NCBI RefSeq assembly: GCF_964033635.1
Contig: NZ_OZ035533.1
Location: 4,278,001 to 4,342,000 of the forward strand
Direction: 5' to 3'
DNA: 64,000 nt
Source of the DNA: Chitinophaga sp. MM2321
Lineage (GTDB): Bacteria > Bacteroidota > Bacteroidia > Chitinophagales > Chitinophagaceae
Within the stretch, counting starts at the first letter, position 1. Each line of letters opens with the position of its first letter. The notes under the pieces were generated by a model, which saw only the letters and a program-made list of their open reading frames with translations, had not been told where the DNA came from and searched no databases. This document shows positions 35,947-45,800 of this stretch, piece after piece. The translations under genes were made by a program, and so were the position numbers.

Positions 35947-36050
35947 TTTTTTGATTTACGAATTTAGGGATTTGAAATGCAGCGGATATATAAATATGTA
36001 CGCTTAAATCTCCGCTGCATTTCAAATCCCTAAATTCACAAATCAAAAAA
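35947..36050. repeat. Long hairpin repeat, copy 1
   Basis: The arms 35947-35986 and 36011-36050 are inverted copies matching in 38 of 40 positions around a 24-nt loop. The inner arm ends with ATTTGAAATGCAGCGGA. The loop side keeps CGCTTAAATCTCCGCTGC, which is also found in copy 2 (48584-48810), so both belong to one family. It fills the gap between the convergent DinB and glycosidase genes. The outer flank carries a further GGGATTTAG unit that forms the last codons and TAG stop of the minus-strand glycosidase gene. It may act as a bidirectional terminator and is probably an inserted element. Confidence 0.8.
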
Positions 36051-36053
36051 TTT

Positions 36054-38507
36054 CTAAATCCCTATGCTGAACCACTTCTTTAAGGGCAAACAATTTCCGG
36101 TTACCTGAAAAAAGTAATGGGCGTTGTCTGTTTTTTGCGGCGTTTTGATTTCAAATAACGCCGTATTTCCTTGTACCTGCTTTTTGGAAACAGTAAATCC
36201 CGGTGCTTTCAATACTAAAGCAGCCATGTTCTTTTTTTCGCTTTCCGGTTTCCAGGGTGCAAATAATTTTAACTTTACTTCCAATGCAGCTGAAGCGCCG
36301 TTCTTTTGTTGCAGTTGCGCTATCATGGGTAAAGGCGGGCAATCCGGCAAAGGAAAGAATACCGCTGATACAGCGTGTTGTAACCGGATGAAAATACCTT
36401 TCCCGTTTCGTACAATGGGTATTTCATGCATAGCCGCAGTAGCTACATCAAACTCAAAGGCATGTGTAATTTCCGGCGGTAGTTCCGGCAATTGAATCTC
36501 TGCTCCGCCGGATACCAATGGCGTAGCATCTTCATGCCCGCCGGTAAGTACCCAGTAGTTGGTATCTTTCCATAAATGTCCGATCCATCCGGAATCGTTC
36601 AGGGAAACGGGGTCCCATTCCGTCAGATCACCGCGGGTTAATGCAGTGGCGAAAAGCGGATAAAGTTCATACCAGGGTAAAGCGGCTCCCGGCCCTGGCG
36701 GGTAATCAGCCGGGCTCGATGTGCCTACATGCCCCCAGGCCCAGTTCAGCCGGTGACTTTCCGGCTTGCTCATTACGGCACCGGTAATAGCTGCTTCCGC
36801 TGCACCGGCATGATATGATAAAGCCAGGTAAGAAGGCATCGCTACTTTCATCGCATCTATTTCGCTTCCGCTACAATCCATTACCAGCGCACCGTTAGTA
36901 TAAGTATGAAAATAATCCATAAAAAATTCTGTAGAAATCACCATATCCGGGTTGATCTTATCCACCGCTTCGCGGATCCTGCGCAGGTACTCCCGCATCC
37001 AGCGGTGACAATCATACGGACTTTCATGGTGATGCGCCGGATTAAAGCATGGGCGGAAAGGAAAGCCTATTTCATCCAGTCTTATTTCATCTACACCGGC
37101 TTTTGCCAGCATGGTGCATACCCTGATCATATTATCCTGCCAGGGTTTATAACCAGGACAGGTAAAGATGCCGAATACTTCGTCGTCTTTCTCTCCCCTG
37201 TATTCAAAACTGATCTTACCCTGGGCATTTGTCATGATCGCCCAGTTCTTCCAATCGTCTCCTTTAAATAAAGGGCTGGTGGTTCTGATGCCATATCCCG
37301 CCACATACATGGCTACTTTGCGACCGTATTGATGTACATTTTTTACGCCTTTTACAAATGCTGTGCGGCCACCCAGGTCTGAACGGAAATCTATAAAGCC
37401 TGAAGACATCCAGGGGCCGTAGGTTTCGGGCCACAGGTTTACCCCTTCATTCCACATGCCCATTTCCAGGCAATCGCTGTAACCACCGGCATACTGTTTG
37501 GGCAGTTGTTCAAAAGAGGTGATGACACCGGTACCTTTCGCCAGCTTTTCTTTTTCTACCGCTTCTTTTGTCGGTATCCAGGTGCTTGACCGCATAGCCA
37601 CTTCTTTTGTATACCAGGCAGGTACCGGTCTTGGTTGCATATTTTCGTTTACCCATGACCGGTAGGCCATTGCTGCGATACGCCAGTTGCCGTTAAATAC
37701 AAGTACCCGCGCAGCCGGCCAATCGCGTGCCTCGCCCTGACGAATCGTTTCCTGATCAAAATACAACGACTGCATGCCGCCTCCTGGAAAGCAGGTCAGG
37801 ATCTTATTACGGAAGGTTGTATCCATGGTAATAAAAGCAAGTCCTTCTTTCAATGCCGGCTCATATACGCATTGCCATTGCATTTGCACATCCCTTCCAT
37901 ATACACCGCCACTGTTGGCAGCCCAGGCTTTTATACCGGGATAACCCCTGTCCCACATATTAACAGCCAGGTTGGTAGCTGGTTCTTCTCCCAGGCTAAT
38001 GCCGGAAAAGTAAGGGAACGAAGAATATACTGCACAGGAAGTATTACTGTTATTAACTACTACCAGTTTACAATCAAAAAAAGATGCTGTATCCGGTAAT
38101 GTTATGGTCAACAACACGGTGAGTGATTTTGCGGTTGTCATCTTTAACGTCAATTCACGCGCGCCTGCTTTTGCAGCAAAAGAAAAATCCTTTAGTACAC
38201 AAGTGGATGGATCTATCATACTACCGCCGTAGTTGTCATTATGTGCACCCGCCGATAATGCAGGCATCGATGTTGTGTTTACAAACAACCGGAACAGGTT
38301 GCCGCCAGATGGGGTTTTCAGGTAATTATCTCCCGTAATTTTATTAACAAGGCTGCTCAACATCCCTGTTTTTTTATCAAATACCAGTGCTACCTTTTTG
38401 TTCTCCAGGCTTATTTTTTCATCTGCATGCCGGAGCGCCGGATTGGTACCAGGCAGCCGGAAAGCCATGCTGCAACAAACAGCACATACGAACAACAGTT
38501 TATTCAT
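36054..38507 (-). CDS. Exported TIM-barrel glycoside hydrolase-like protein, DUF6259-like (PUL-C)
   Basis: 817 aa with a signal peptide of about 18 residues. An N-terminal beta-sandwich (LENKKVALVFDKKTGMLSSLVN to about 280) precedes a barrel: EMGMWNEGVNLWPETYGPWM, GRKVAMYVAGYGI, and VDEIRLDEIGFPFRPCFNPAHHH, where the LDEIG aspartate is the best nucleophile candidate. STEFFMDYFHTY offers the second carboxylate. A C-terminal beta part follows. It resembles proteins annotated DUF6259 but fits no GH family I can name. Last gene of PUL-C; its final codons (Gly-Ile-stop) fall in the flank of the hairpin repeat, so the C-terminus may have been altered by it. Confidence 0.72.
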   Translation of the reverse strand: MNKLLFVCAVCCSMAFRLPGTNPALRHADEKISLENKKVALVFDKKTGMLSSLVNKITGDNYLKTPSGGNLFRLFVNTTSMPALSAGAHNDNYGGSMIDPSTCVLKDFSFAAKAGARELTLKMTTAKSLTVLLTITLPDTASFFDCKLVVVNNSNTSCAVYSSFPYFSGISLGEEPATNLAVNMWDRGYPGIKAWAANSGGVYGRDVQMQWQCVYEPALKEGLAFITMDTTFRNKILTCFPGGGMQSLYFDQETIRQGEARDWPAARVLVFNGNWRIAAMAYRSWVNENMQPRPVPAWYTKEVAMRSSTWIPTKEAVEKEKLAKGTGVITSFEQLPKQYAGGYSDCLEMGMWNEGVNLWPETYGPWMSSGFIDFRSDLGGRTAFVKGVKNVHQYGRKVAMYVAGYGIRTTSPLFKGDDWKNWAIMTNAQGKISFEYRGEKDDEVFGIFTCPGYKPWQDNMIRVCTMLAKAGVDEIRLDEIGFPFRPCFNPAHHHESPYDCHRWMREYLRRIREAVDKINPDMVISTEFFMDYFHTYTNGALVMDCSGSEIDAMKVAMPSYLALSYHAGAAEAAITGAVMSKPESHRLNWAWGHVGTSSPADYPPGPGAALPWYELYPLFATALTRGDLTEWDPVSLNDSGWIGHLWKDTNYWVLTGGHEDATPLVSGGAEIQLPELPPEITHAFEFDVATAAMHEIPIVRNGKGIFIRLQHAVSAVFFPLPDCPPLPMIAQLQQKNGASAALEVKLKLFAPWKPESEKKNMAALVLKAPGFTVSKKQVQGNTALFEIKTPQKTDNAHYFFQVTGNCLPLKKWFSIGI

Positions 38508-38546
38508 ATCAATCTTTTAAAACTATTTTACAGAAGGAGAAAACAA

Positions 38547-38577
38547 CCATCCGGGTCAATGCTACGAACCCGGATGG
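38547..38577 (-). terminator. Stem-loop between lipoprotein and glycosidase genes
   Basis: CCATCCGGGT (38547-38556) pairs perfectly with ACCCGGATGG (38568-38577). On the minus strand it is followed by TTGTTTTCT. It lies 14 bp after the stop of the Fib_succ_major gene and 40 bp before the glycosidase start. It is probably a partial terminator lowering expression of the last gene, or an RNA-stability element. Confidence 0.6.
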
Positions 38578-38590
38578 CATGTTATCAATA

Positions 38591-39901
38591 TCAATCCCTT
38601 ACATACCTTACCGACAAGCCTACACAGTTCGGCCAGTTATTCCACCGGCCGGTTCCATTACCCGGAGGGTAAAATCTGTAATAAGGGCTTTCACCAGATG
38701 CAACGCCTTCATCCAACCCGGTCCAATAGAACGCCATGCTCTGGAAATCCTGGAAAGCGCCGCCACACCACTGTTTCCCGCCGGGATGAATATTAAATTC
38801 CATCGCACCGCTTTCCTGACCGGGCCACAGGTTCGACTTCAATTTCTCATTTGATCCACCTCTCCATTCTACGTCGTCTGCTTCTTTTCTGGTAAGTCCT
38901 GTGAGTATTTCCAGCTGTTTCCATTCTTCATCTGTAGCCAGGTGCCAGCCTGCGGGCGCCACGGCCACCGCTTTATCATAGGTATACAGACAACCATACT
39001 CGTGATAGTATTTATTCTTTTTTGCTTCACCGCCATCTGTACCATTATAATCCTGCATCCACATTTCTGTACCGAAACCTGTTGCGGGAATATGGCGGAA
39101 ATTCTGTGTCATCCATACCGCGTTGCCATATTGTTTGATGGTGTATTCCTCTCCGTCACGGGGATCCGTAAAAGAAGGCGGCAAAAATATTACGACCAGC
39201 TGCTCACTGTAAGCAGTACCAAAACGATTAATAGCATAGGCCCTTACATAGTATTTTACAAACGTAAGCAGAGAAGGAATAGTATCTGTAAAGCTACCCT
39301 GGTCGGTGCCCAGTTTGACTTTCTGATCTGTTACTTCCGGGTTTTCATGCGTGCTCCATACAAGGCCTCGCTCTGTCACCACATCTCCGCCAACAGCGGT
39401 TACTTCTCCCGTAATAACCGCCGCAGAATCACCGATATTTATATACTCCTTCGCCAGCATTACTACAGGAGGAACCAGTTTGGAAGAACGGAACAACACA
39501 GATTCACCGTAGGTTACACCCGCATCATTTGCGGCATATGCTTTTACAAAATAAATGGTATCACCGGTCAGTCCCGTGATGGTTGCCTCAAAATCCCCTT
39601 TCACAGGCGCTTCCACATGCACCCCGTTTCTGACCACCAGGCTGTCTACCCGTGTCATATCCAGTTCCCCCCGGGTGTCATACATATCCGGGGACACCAT
39701 CACGGTATAAAAACCCTGTCTGGTTATTCCTTTACCACCTGTTAGTGATATACCCGTCAATGCTGCTGACGTGGCCGTTACGTTTACGGGGTAGGTGGTC
39801 ACTACTGCGGGTGTAACGCCCGCGTTATATTTAATCTTATCCTTCTTACATGCCAGCACCAACATGATTGCTCCGGATAATAATATCAGTATTTTTTTCA
39901 T
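38591..39901 (-). CDS. Lipoprotein with Fib_succ_major (TIGR02145) domain (PUL-C)
   Basis: 436 aa. Lipobox MLVLAC (Cys18). Two or three FN3/Ig-like repeats come first (TYPVNVTATSAALTGISLTGG; VVMLAKEYINIGDSAAVITG, each with a GFYTV or RGLVWS core). The C-terminal 200 residues have the Fibrobacter succinogenes major paralogous domain pattern: AVWMTQNFRHIP, YTYDKAVAVAPAGWHLATDEEWKQLE, and the closing GLSVRYVRD. Surface exposed and probably glycan-binding or adhesive; the precise role is unknown. Genes for this and the next protein replace the usual surface glycan-binding protein slot after susD. Confidence 0.83.
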   Translation of the reverse strand: MKKILILLSGAIMLVLACKKDKIKYNAGVTPAVVTTYPVNVTATSAALTGISLTGGKGITRQGFYTVMVSPDMYDTRGELDMTRVDSLVVRNGVHVEAPVKGDFEATITGLTGDTIYFVKAYAANDAGVTYGESVLFRSSKLVPPVVMLAKEYINIGDSAAVITGEVTAVGGDVVTERGLVWSTHENPEVTDQKVKLGTDQGSFTDTIPSLLTFVKYYVRAYAINRFGTAYSEQLVVIFLPPSFTDPRDGEEYTIKQYGNAVWMTQNFRHIPATGFGTEMWMQDYNGTDGGEAKKNKYYHEYGCLYTYDKAVAVAPAGWHLATDEEWKQLEILTGLTRKEADDVEWRGGSNEKLKSNLWPGQESGAMEFNIHPGGKQWCGGAFQDFQSMAFYWTGLDEGVASGESPYYRFYPPGNGTGRWNNWPNCVGLSVRYVRD

Positions 39902-39970
39902 GTTATTTTTATAATAAGATGTAGATATTATTGCTGTCCTTTAACGGAAGCATTTTTTTACATGAGATGC

Positions 39971-41101
39971 TTATATAGCGATCTTCACTCTGAAGCCGAT
40001 GTTGCTGGTAGTGGCTTCCGGCTTGTCCCGGAACCTGCTGGTAGTGTACCTGGCACCTTCCAGGTAAGAGCCGCCCCGCAGCACTTTATCAGCGCCTGAA
40101 GATGGACCACCTGGTTTTTCAACAGGGCTGCCGCCATAATAGCTGGCGTCATACCAGTCATCACACCACTCCCAAACATTGCCGTTCATATCGTATGTGC
40201 CCAGTTCATTCGCGGTTTTTTCGCCACCCGGATGCAACTTACCCGCAGCATTCGCCGCATACCACGCTACATCACCCGGCGCATTGCTGCCGGCATAAAC
40301 AAAACCTGTTGATTTTATACCACCGCGTGCCGCAAACTCCCATTCCGCTTCCGTAGGCAACCGCCCGCCAGCCCAATTGCAGTAAGCTTTGGCGCCATAC
40401 CATGATATCCTGATAGCCGGATAATTTTCAAAACCCGCAACCGGTATAAACTGTGTACCATTGTGCGTGATCAGCGTTTCCGCATGACCCATATCAATGT
40501 ATTTCATCCCCCCGTCGCTACCATCGGCAGCCAGTTCTATTTCATTCAGGAATTTACAGTATTGGGTATTGGTCACTTCTTTGGCAGCGATAAAATAATT
40601 CTCCAGTGTTACCATGTGTACCGGCTTTTCATCATCCTCACCGAGGATATTACCCATTTCAAAATCACCTCCTTCCACAAAAACAAATCCATCGGGAATA
40701 GCCGGGGTACGGATCAGTACCGGATAACTATATTTTATACCCTCGCTGTTCTTTGCATAAAAACAGGCGAAATAGGCCGTATCAGGTACCAGTCCGCGGA
40801 TACGCACATTCACAAGACCGGTGCTTCCATCTATGTTCATGGTATCGTTAGTGATAGTAGGGAACTGAAGTGTTTCTCCGGGTCCTGCTGTATTTTTCAG
40901 CACCCAGCAAACACCCCGCTGTTCAATAGCCGAGCTGCCTTCAATGTATACCCTACCCTGTACGTCCGCATACGTAGGGCCCACGCCCTTCAGGTAGGTT
41001 TTTGAAATCATGGGAAGTGCGGTATCTTTTTTACATCCCCCCAGTACAGAAAATATAAAAACAGTGATTAGTAATCGTATTAAAAGATGATTTTTAAACA
41101 T
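39971..41101 (-). CDS. SUMF1/FGE-fold lipoprotein lacking the catalytic cysteines (PUL-C)
   Basis: 376 aa lipoprotein (VLGGC lipobox, Cys22). An FN3-like segment (about 30-125) is followed by a full FGE-sulfatase domain: FVFVEGGDFEMGN, PVHMVTLENYFIAAKEVTNTQYC, WAGGRLPTEAEWEFAARGG, YDMNGNVWEWCDDW and VLRGGSYLEGARYTTSRFRD. In true formylglycine-generating enzymes the last block has the form GGSYLC....C with two copper-binding cysteines; here these positions are Glu and Thr. It is therefore very unlikely to activate sulfatases and is more likely a glycan-binding or structural lipoprotein. Located 78 bp after susD. Confidence 0.88.
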   Translation of the reverse strand: MFKNHLLIRLLITVFIFSVLGGCKKDTALPMISKTYLKGVGPTYADVQGRVYIEGSSAIEQRGVCWVLKNTAGPGETLQFPTITNDTMNIDGSTGLVNVRIRGLVPDTAYFACFYAKNSEGIKYSYPVLIRTPAIPDGFVFVEGGDFEMGNILGEDDEKPVHMVTLENYFIAAKEVTNTQYCKFLNEIELAADGSDGGMKYIDMGHAETLITHNGTQFIPVAGFENYPAIRISWYGAKAYCNWAGGRLPTEAEWEFAARGGIKSTGFVYAGSNAPGDVAWYAANAAGKLHPGGEKTANELGTYDMNGNVWEWCDDWYDASYYGGSPVEKPGGPSSGADKVLRGGSYLEGARYTTSRFRDKPEATTSNIGFRVKIAI

Positions 41102-41179
41102 CGCTGTAAGCTTTAAATAATGAAGGATTGTTCACCTTACAAAGGCCGGTTAATTTTAAATCAGGCATTCGCGGCCTGT

Positions 41180-42805
41180 TTAATAATAGCCCGGATTCTG
41201 CACCATGTTTGGATTGGAATTCATTTCACTCCGCGGGATAGGCCACAGGTAATCCCTGGCCGGATTGAACTGCCTGTTGTCAATGATCAGGGTTTCGTAT
41301 TTCCAGAGATTGGTAGTACCCATACCATCACCAGGATAAGTGATCAGCTTTGTATTATCATATCCGCGGGCATTTACCATCACCTCTTCTCCTATCCTCC
41401 AGCGCCAGATATCGGGCAACCGCAGTCCTTCAAATGCTAATTCAATACGACGTTCATTTCTTATCACTTTCCGCATGTCTTCTTTCGACAAGCCGGGCAT
41501 GGCTTGCGTCAGTGTAGTCATCGCTACTCTTCTCCTGAGCTGGTCAATAGCATCATAGGCATTGGCCGGACCGTGTGCTTCATTCTCTGCTTCCGCATAA
41601 GTGAGCAACACCTCTGCATATCTTAAAAAGTATTTATTACGTCCTTCTTTAGTAGCGGCAGTCAAGGTTCCATCAAGATGTTTCTTGGCCCGGAAACCAC
41701 TTATATTCAGCAACCACACGGGTGTTTCAATGGAATCTTTGGATACCGCAGGATCAGGTGATTTGATCATAAAATTCAGATATCGCGAACCGGGATAAAA
41801 AATGGATGCCTTCAATCTCGGATCCCTGTTCATATGCGGGTTTTTAGGATCATAGCCTGACCGGGGATTATCAATGGGCAGGCCGTTCTTCATATAGTAG
41901 GCGTTGACCAGTTGCAGCGTAGGTGAAAAGGCCGGGTATTCTCCCAGCGGGTAATATAAAAACGAAGGCATGATGTCCGGTGTATAAAAAACCTGCAACA
42001 TGATTTCCTGATCAATGGATGCTTCATTCTTTTCCAGGAACAACCCCTGGTAGTCAGGGTATAAACTATATACACCCAGGTCCATTACTGCTTTCGCAGC
42101 AGCAGCGGCCTTTTCCCATTGTGCATTGTACAGCAGTACTCTTGCTTTAAAGCCCATCGCAGCGCCTTTCGTAATTCTTCCCCTGTCTTTATCATTATCA
42201 TATTTCACGGGCAGCACTTCGATTGCTTCGTCGAGATCTTTCAGGATCTGTTCTACCACCTCTTTCTTAGGTGTGCGGAACGGGCGACTGTTACTCAGAT
42301 CACCGGGGAGCAGTATTAAAGGAATGTCTCCGTAAAAAGTTGCCAGGTCATTATAAAACCAGGCTCTCAGGAATTTTGCTTCTCCTGTATAACGCTTGAT
42401 ATTATTTGATTTAAAATCAGCATTTACAATAGAACTCAGAAAAACATTGGCCCTGGAAACGCCCTGGTAATTCAGGTCCCATTTCCACCTCGCCCAGGGA
42501 CTGTTTGCATTGCCCTGTCCCCTTGCCCACTCCGTAGTATTGTGCCAGGGCTGTGCGTCAAACACATCATCCGACATGGTGTCGAAATGAAGTGGAAACA
42601 TCCGCTGGTTTTCATTGGGGTTCTCTATGTAATCGAGACTATTATACACCCCATTGAGGAGGATTTCAGCCTGTGCTTCATTGGTGAGATAATTATCAGG
42701 AGAGATAAAATCCTGTGGAACTTTATTGAGAAAATCTTTACTACAGGAAATACATAATATCAGGATTCCCGGCAGCACTATTTGTTGTATAAATTTCATG
42801 ATCAT
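41180..42805 (-). CDS. SusD/RagB-type nutrient-binding lipoprotein (PUL-C)
   Basis: 541 aa. Lipobox ILCISC (Cys21). Recognisable by GEAKFLRAWFYNDLATFYGDIPLIL, MGFKARVLLYNAQWEKAA, FLRYAEVLLTYAEAENEAHGP, RNERRIELAFEGLRLPDIWRW and the C-terminal NSNPNMVQNPGY. Follows susC by 6 bp, so the two are translated together. It binds the oligosaccharide at the cell surface. Confidence 0.95.
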   Translation of the reverse strand: MIMKFIQQIVLPGILILCISCSKDFLNKVPQDFISPDNYLTNEAQAEILLNGVYNSLDYIENPNENQRMFPLHFDTMSDDVFDAQPWHNTTEWARGQGNANSPWARWKWDLNYQGVSRANVFLSSIVNADFKSNNIKRYTGEAKFLRAWFYNDLATFYGDIPLILLPGDLSNSRPFRTPKKEVVEQILKDLDEAIEVLPVKYDNDKDRGRITKGAAMGFKARVLLYNAQWEKAAAAAKAVMDLGVYSLYPDYQGLFLEKNEASIDQEIMLQVFYTPDIMPSFLYYPLGEYPAFSPTLQLVNAYYMKNGLPIDNPRSGYDPKNPHMNRDPRLKASIFYPGSRYLNFMIKSPDPAVSKDSIETPVWLLNISGFRAKKHLDGTLTAATKEGRNKYFLRYAEVLLTYAEAENEAHGPANAYDAIDQLRRRVAMTTLTQAMPGLSKEDMRKVIRNERRIELAFEGLRLPDIWRWRIGEEVMVNARGYDNTKLITYPGDGMGTTNLWKYETLIIDNRQFNPARDYLWPIPRSEMNSNPNMVQNPGYY

Positions 42806-42811
42806 GGCGCT

Positions 42812-45800
42812 TTAAAATTTAACATTTACACCCATTGAATAAATACGTGTCTGGGGATATTGCAGTGTATTCACAATCCCGGCAGGCTTTTCAGGATCAA
42901 AGCCAAACCGCATCCTGGTCCAGGTAATGGCGTTCTGGATATTCGCATAGACCCTCAGCCTGGAATTGCCGGGATTCAAGCCAATCTTTCTTATCCACTG
43001 ATCGGATAATGTATACCCTACTTCCACATTTTTCAAGCGCAGGTAAGAAGCATCCTCCAGGTAATAACCGGAAACAATGGAGAATCTTGATGGATCGCTG
43101 TATACGCGCTGGATGGTTTTACTTGGATGTTCTGCTGTCCAGCCATCCTTGTACCAGGCGCCGGTGTTGGCTTCGCCGCCGTGAAACGGTGCGGTTACCA
43201 TTCCCTGGTTAAGCGAGTTTATACCATACACCCCCTGAAAGAACAAGGAGATATCGAAGCCTTTCCAGTCAAATGCAAAAGTGGAAGAGAAGGTCCAGTC
43301 GGGATACGATTTTCCCATAATCACTTTGTCGTCTTCGTTGATAACCCCATCCCTTGAATCAGGAATACCGTCTCCGTTGGTATCTTCAGTTATCTGATCT
43401 TTAAACCGGATATCACCTGGTACTGGAATCAAACCCGCATATGCATTCACCTGGTCGCCATCCTTATTTTTAACAATCAGGTGGTTATTGATTTCTTCCT
43501 GCGACTGGTATATACCTTCTGTCTGGAAACCATAAAATGAATTATAGGGATAGCCTTCTTTCCAGATAAGATCGCCATTGATAATAGGATTACGTCCTGC
43601 CAGGTCTGATACCCGGTTCTGCACATGTGATGCCATAACGTTTACATTCAATCCTACGGGGCCGAGACTGCCGGTGTATTTCACATTCATCTCAATACCC
43701 TTGTTCCTCATTTTTCCTACGTTCTGATACGGCGTGGTGGTCAATCCCAACGTACTGGAAACAGGAATCTGCATCAGGATGTTATAGGTGTTCTTGATAA
43801 AATAATCCACACTACCGGAAAACTTGCTGTTGAGTATATCGAAATCAAGTCCCCAGTTATATTGCTCGGCTGTTTCCCACGAGGTATTCCGGTTGGCGAG
43901 TTTGGTAACGGCGCCGGCGGACACCAACTGGTTATTGAAATTCATCAGTAAGTTGAGACTGAGTTCATCAGAAGCTGCATAATATTGACCTATACTTTCA
44001 TTACCCAACCGTCCCCAGGAAGTACGGAACTTCAGGTTGTTGATGACAGGAAAATTGTTTTTCATAAATGGTTCCTCTGATATTCTCCATCCGGCAGAAA
44101 CAGAAGGGAAAAGTCCCCATTTCTTTTCAAACCGGGAGCTGCCATCATAGCGTAAATTTGTTTCCACCAGGTATTTTCCTTTGTAGTTATAGCCCAGTCT
44201 TCCAAACTGTGAAAGCCATGCAATGGAGGAAGCGCCGCTGTTATTGAGTTGTGTTGTAGGGTCGCCAAAATCGAACTGGGGAAGATTTACAGATAAGTTG
44301 GTGCGGGAAAGGCCGTAGTTGCCGGTATTAAATTCCCTGGATTCAAAACCAACCATAGCTGAAATATTGTGACCGCCTCTAATGTTTTTGGTATAGTTCG
44401 TATAGGCGTTGAACGTTTTGGTAATAGATTCTGACCGGTTTAAAGACAGGTCAGATACCCGCGGAGTAGGTAAAACAACGGAGCCATCATCATTCAGCGC
44501 CTGGAGTTGTACAGTAGGCCGGAATATTTTTTGTTGCCAGAACGATTTGTAGATACCATAGGAGACATTCACTTCCAATCCTTTTACCACATTCAGTGCT
44601 ACCGATCCTCTCAGGTTGAGCGGGCCGGACTTGATCTGATTAAGCCCTCCTGCCGCTTTTGCGCCGTAACTATAGCCATAGTTGCTATAGCCTACGCCCG
44701 GTACTTCCATTCTGATAGTAGGTGGTGCTATGTATGCAAAATAGATGGCGCTGCTCATCCCATCTACCAGGTCATCTATTGTTTGTTCATGACCTGATAC
44801 CTGGATATTAATGCGCAGGTGATCCTGTAAAAAACTGGAAGAAAGGTTGGAGCGGAAGGTCAGCTTTTTGGTGTTATTACCAATGGCAATACCATCCTGG
44901 TCCAGGTAGCCGATAGAAGTGGCATGCTGAAAGGTTTTTGAGCCACCGGAAACAGACACATAATGATCGTGCATGCCTGCTGGTTTGAATAGTGCACTTA
45001 CCCAGTCAAAGTCCAATGGAAACATGATGGGATCAACATTATTTCTGTAATTATCCATGTATTTATCGGTATACCATGTGGGATAACGTTCATTGGTATT
45101 CTTATAGGCTTCAGCTTTCAATTCCAGGTAGTCAAGCCCCTGGAGTACCTTTGGCATGGAGGTGACCCGTTGCTGTCCGTAATACCCGGTGTACTCTACA
45201 TTCAGCTTATCCTGTTTACCCCGTTTGGTGGTGATCAATATCACGCCATTGGCAGCCCTGTTACCATATATCGCTGCCGAAGCGGCATCTTTCAAAACCG
45301 AGATCGTGGCAATATCCTTGGGGTTCACATCATTTAAACCGGCTTCAATACCATCAATAATCACCAGGGGGGATGCGTTATTGAAGGTACCTACTCCCCT
45401 TATCCGGATCTCGGCGTTATCGTGGCCGGGTTGTCCTGAATTCTGAGAGATGAAAGCACCGGCCACCTTACCCTGCAATGCCAGGCTGGCATTGGTGAGC
45501 GGTCTGCTTTTTATATCTTCCAGGTCTAATGTTTCAATAGCACCGGTGAGATTAACTTTTTTCTGTGTACCATATCCCACTACCACTACCTGGTCCAGGT
45601 TACTTTCAGCTACCTGCAGGATTACATCGATCACGGATTTTCCTGCAACGGCTACCTCCTTTGTCTGATAGCCGATGAAAGAGAAAACCAACACAGCATC
45701 TTCGGGGGCTTCTATGGTGTATTGTCCGTTGGCATCGGTTCCTGCGCCGAGGTTACTGTTCTTTATTTTCACCGTAGCGCCGATCAATGGTTTCCCGGAT

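Noticed and set aside
38942..39745. Plus-strand open frame of 267 codons
   Set aside because: Lies fully antisense to the Fib_succ_major lipoprotein gene; rich in His/Arg/Cys as expected for a shadow frame.
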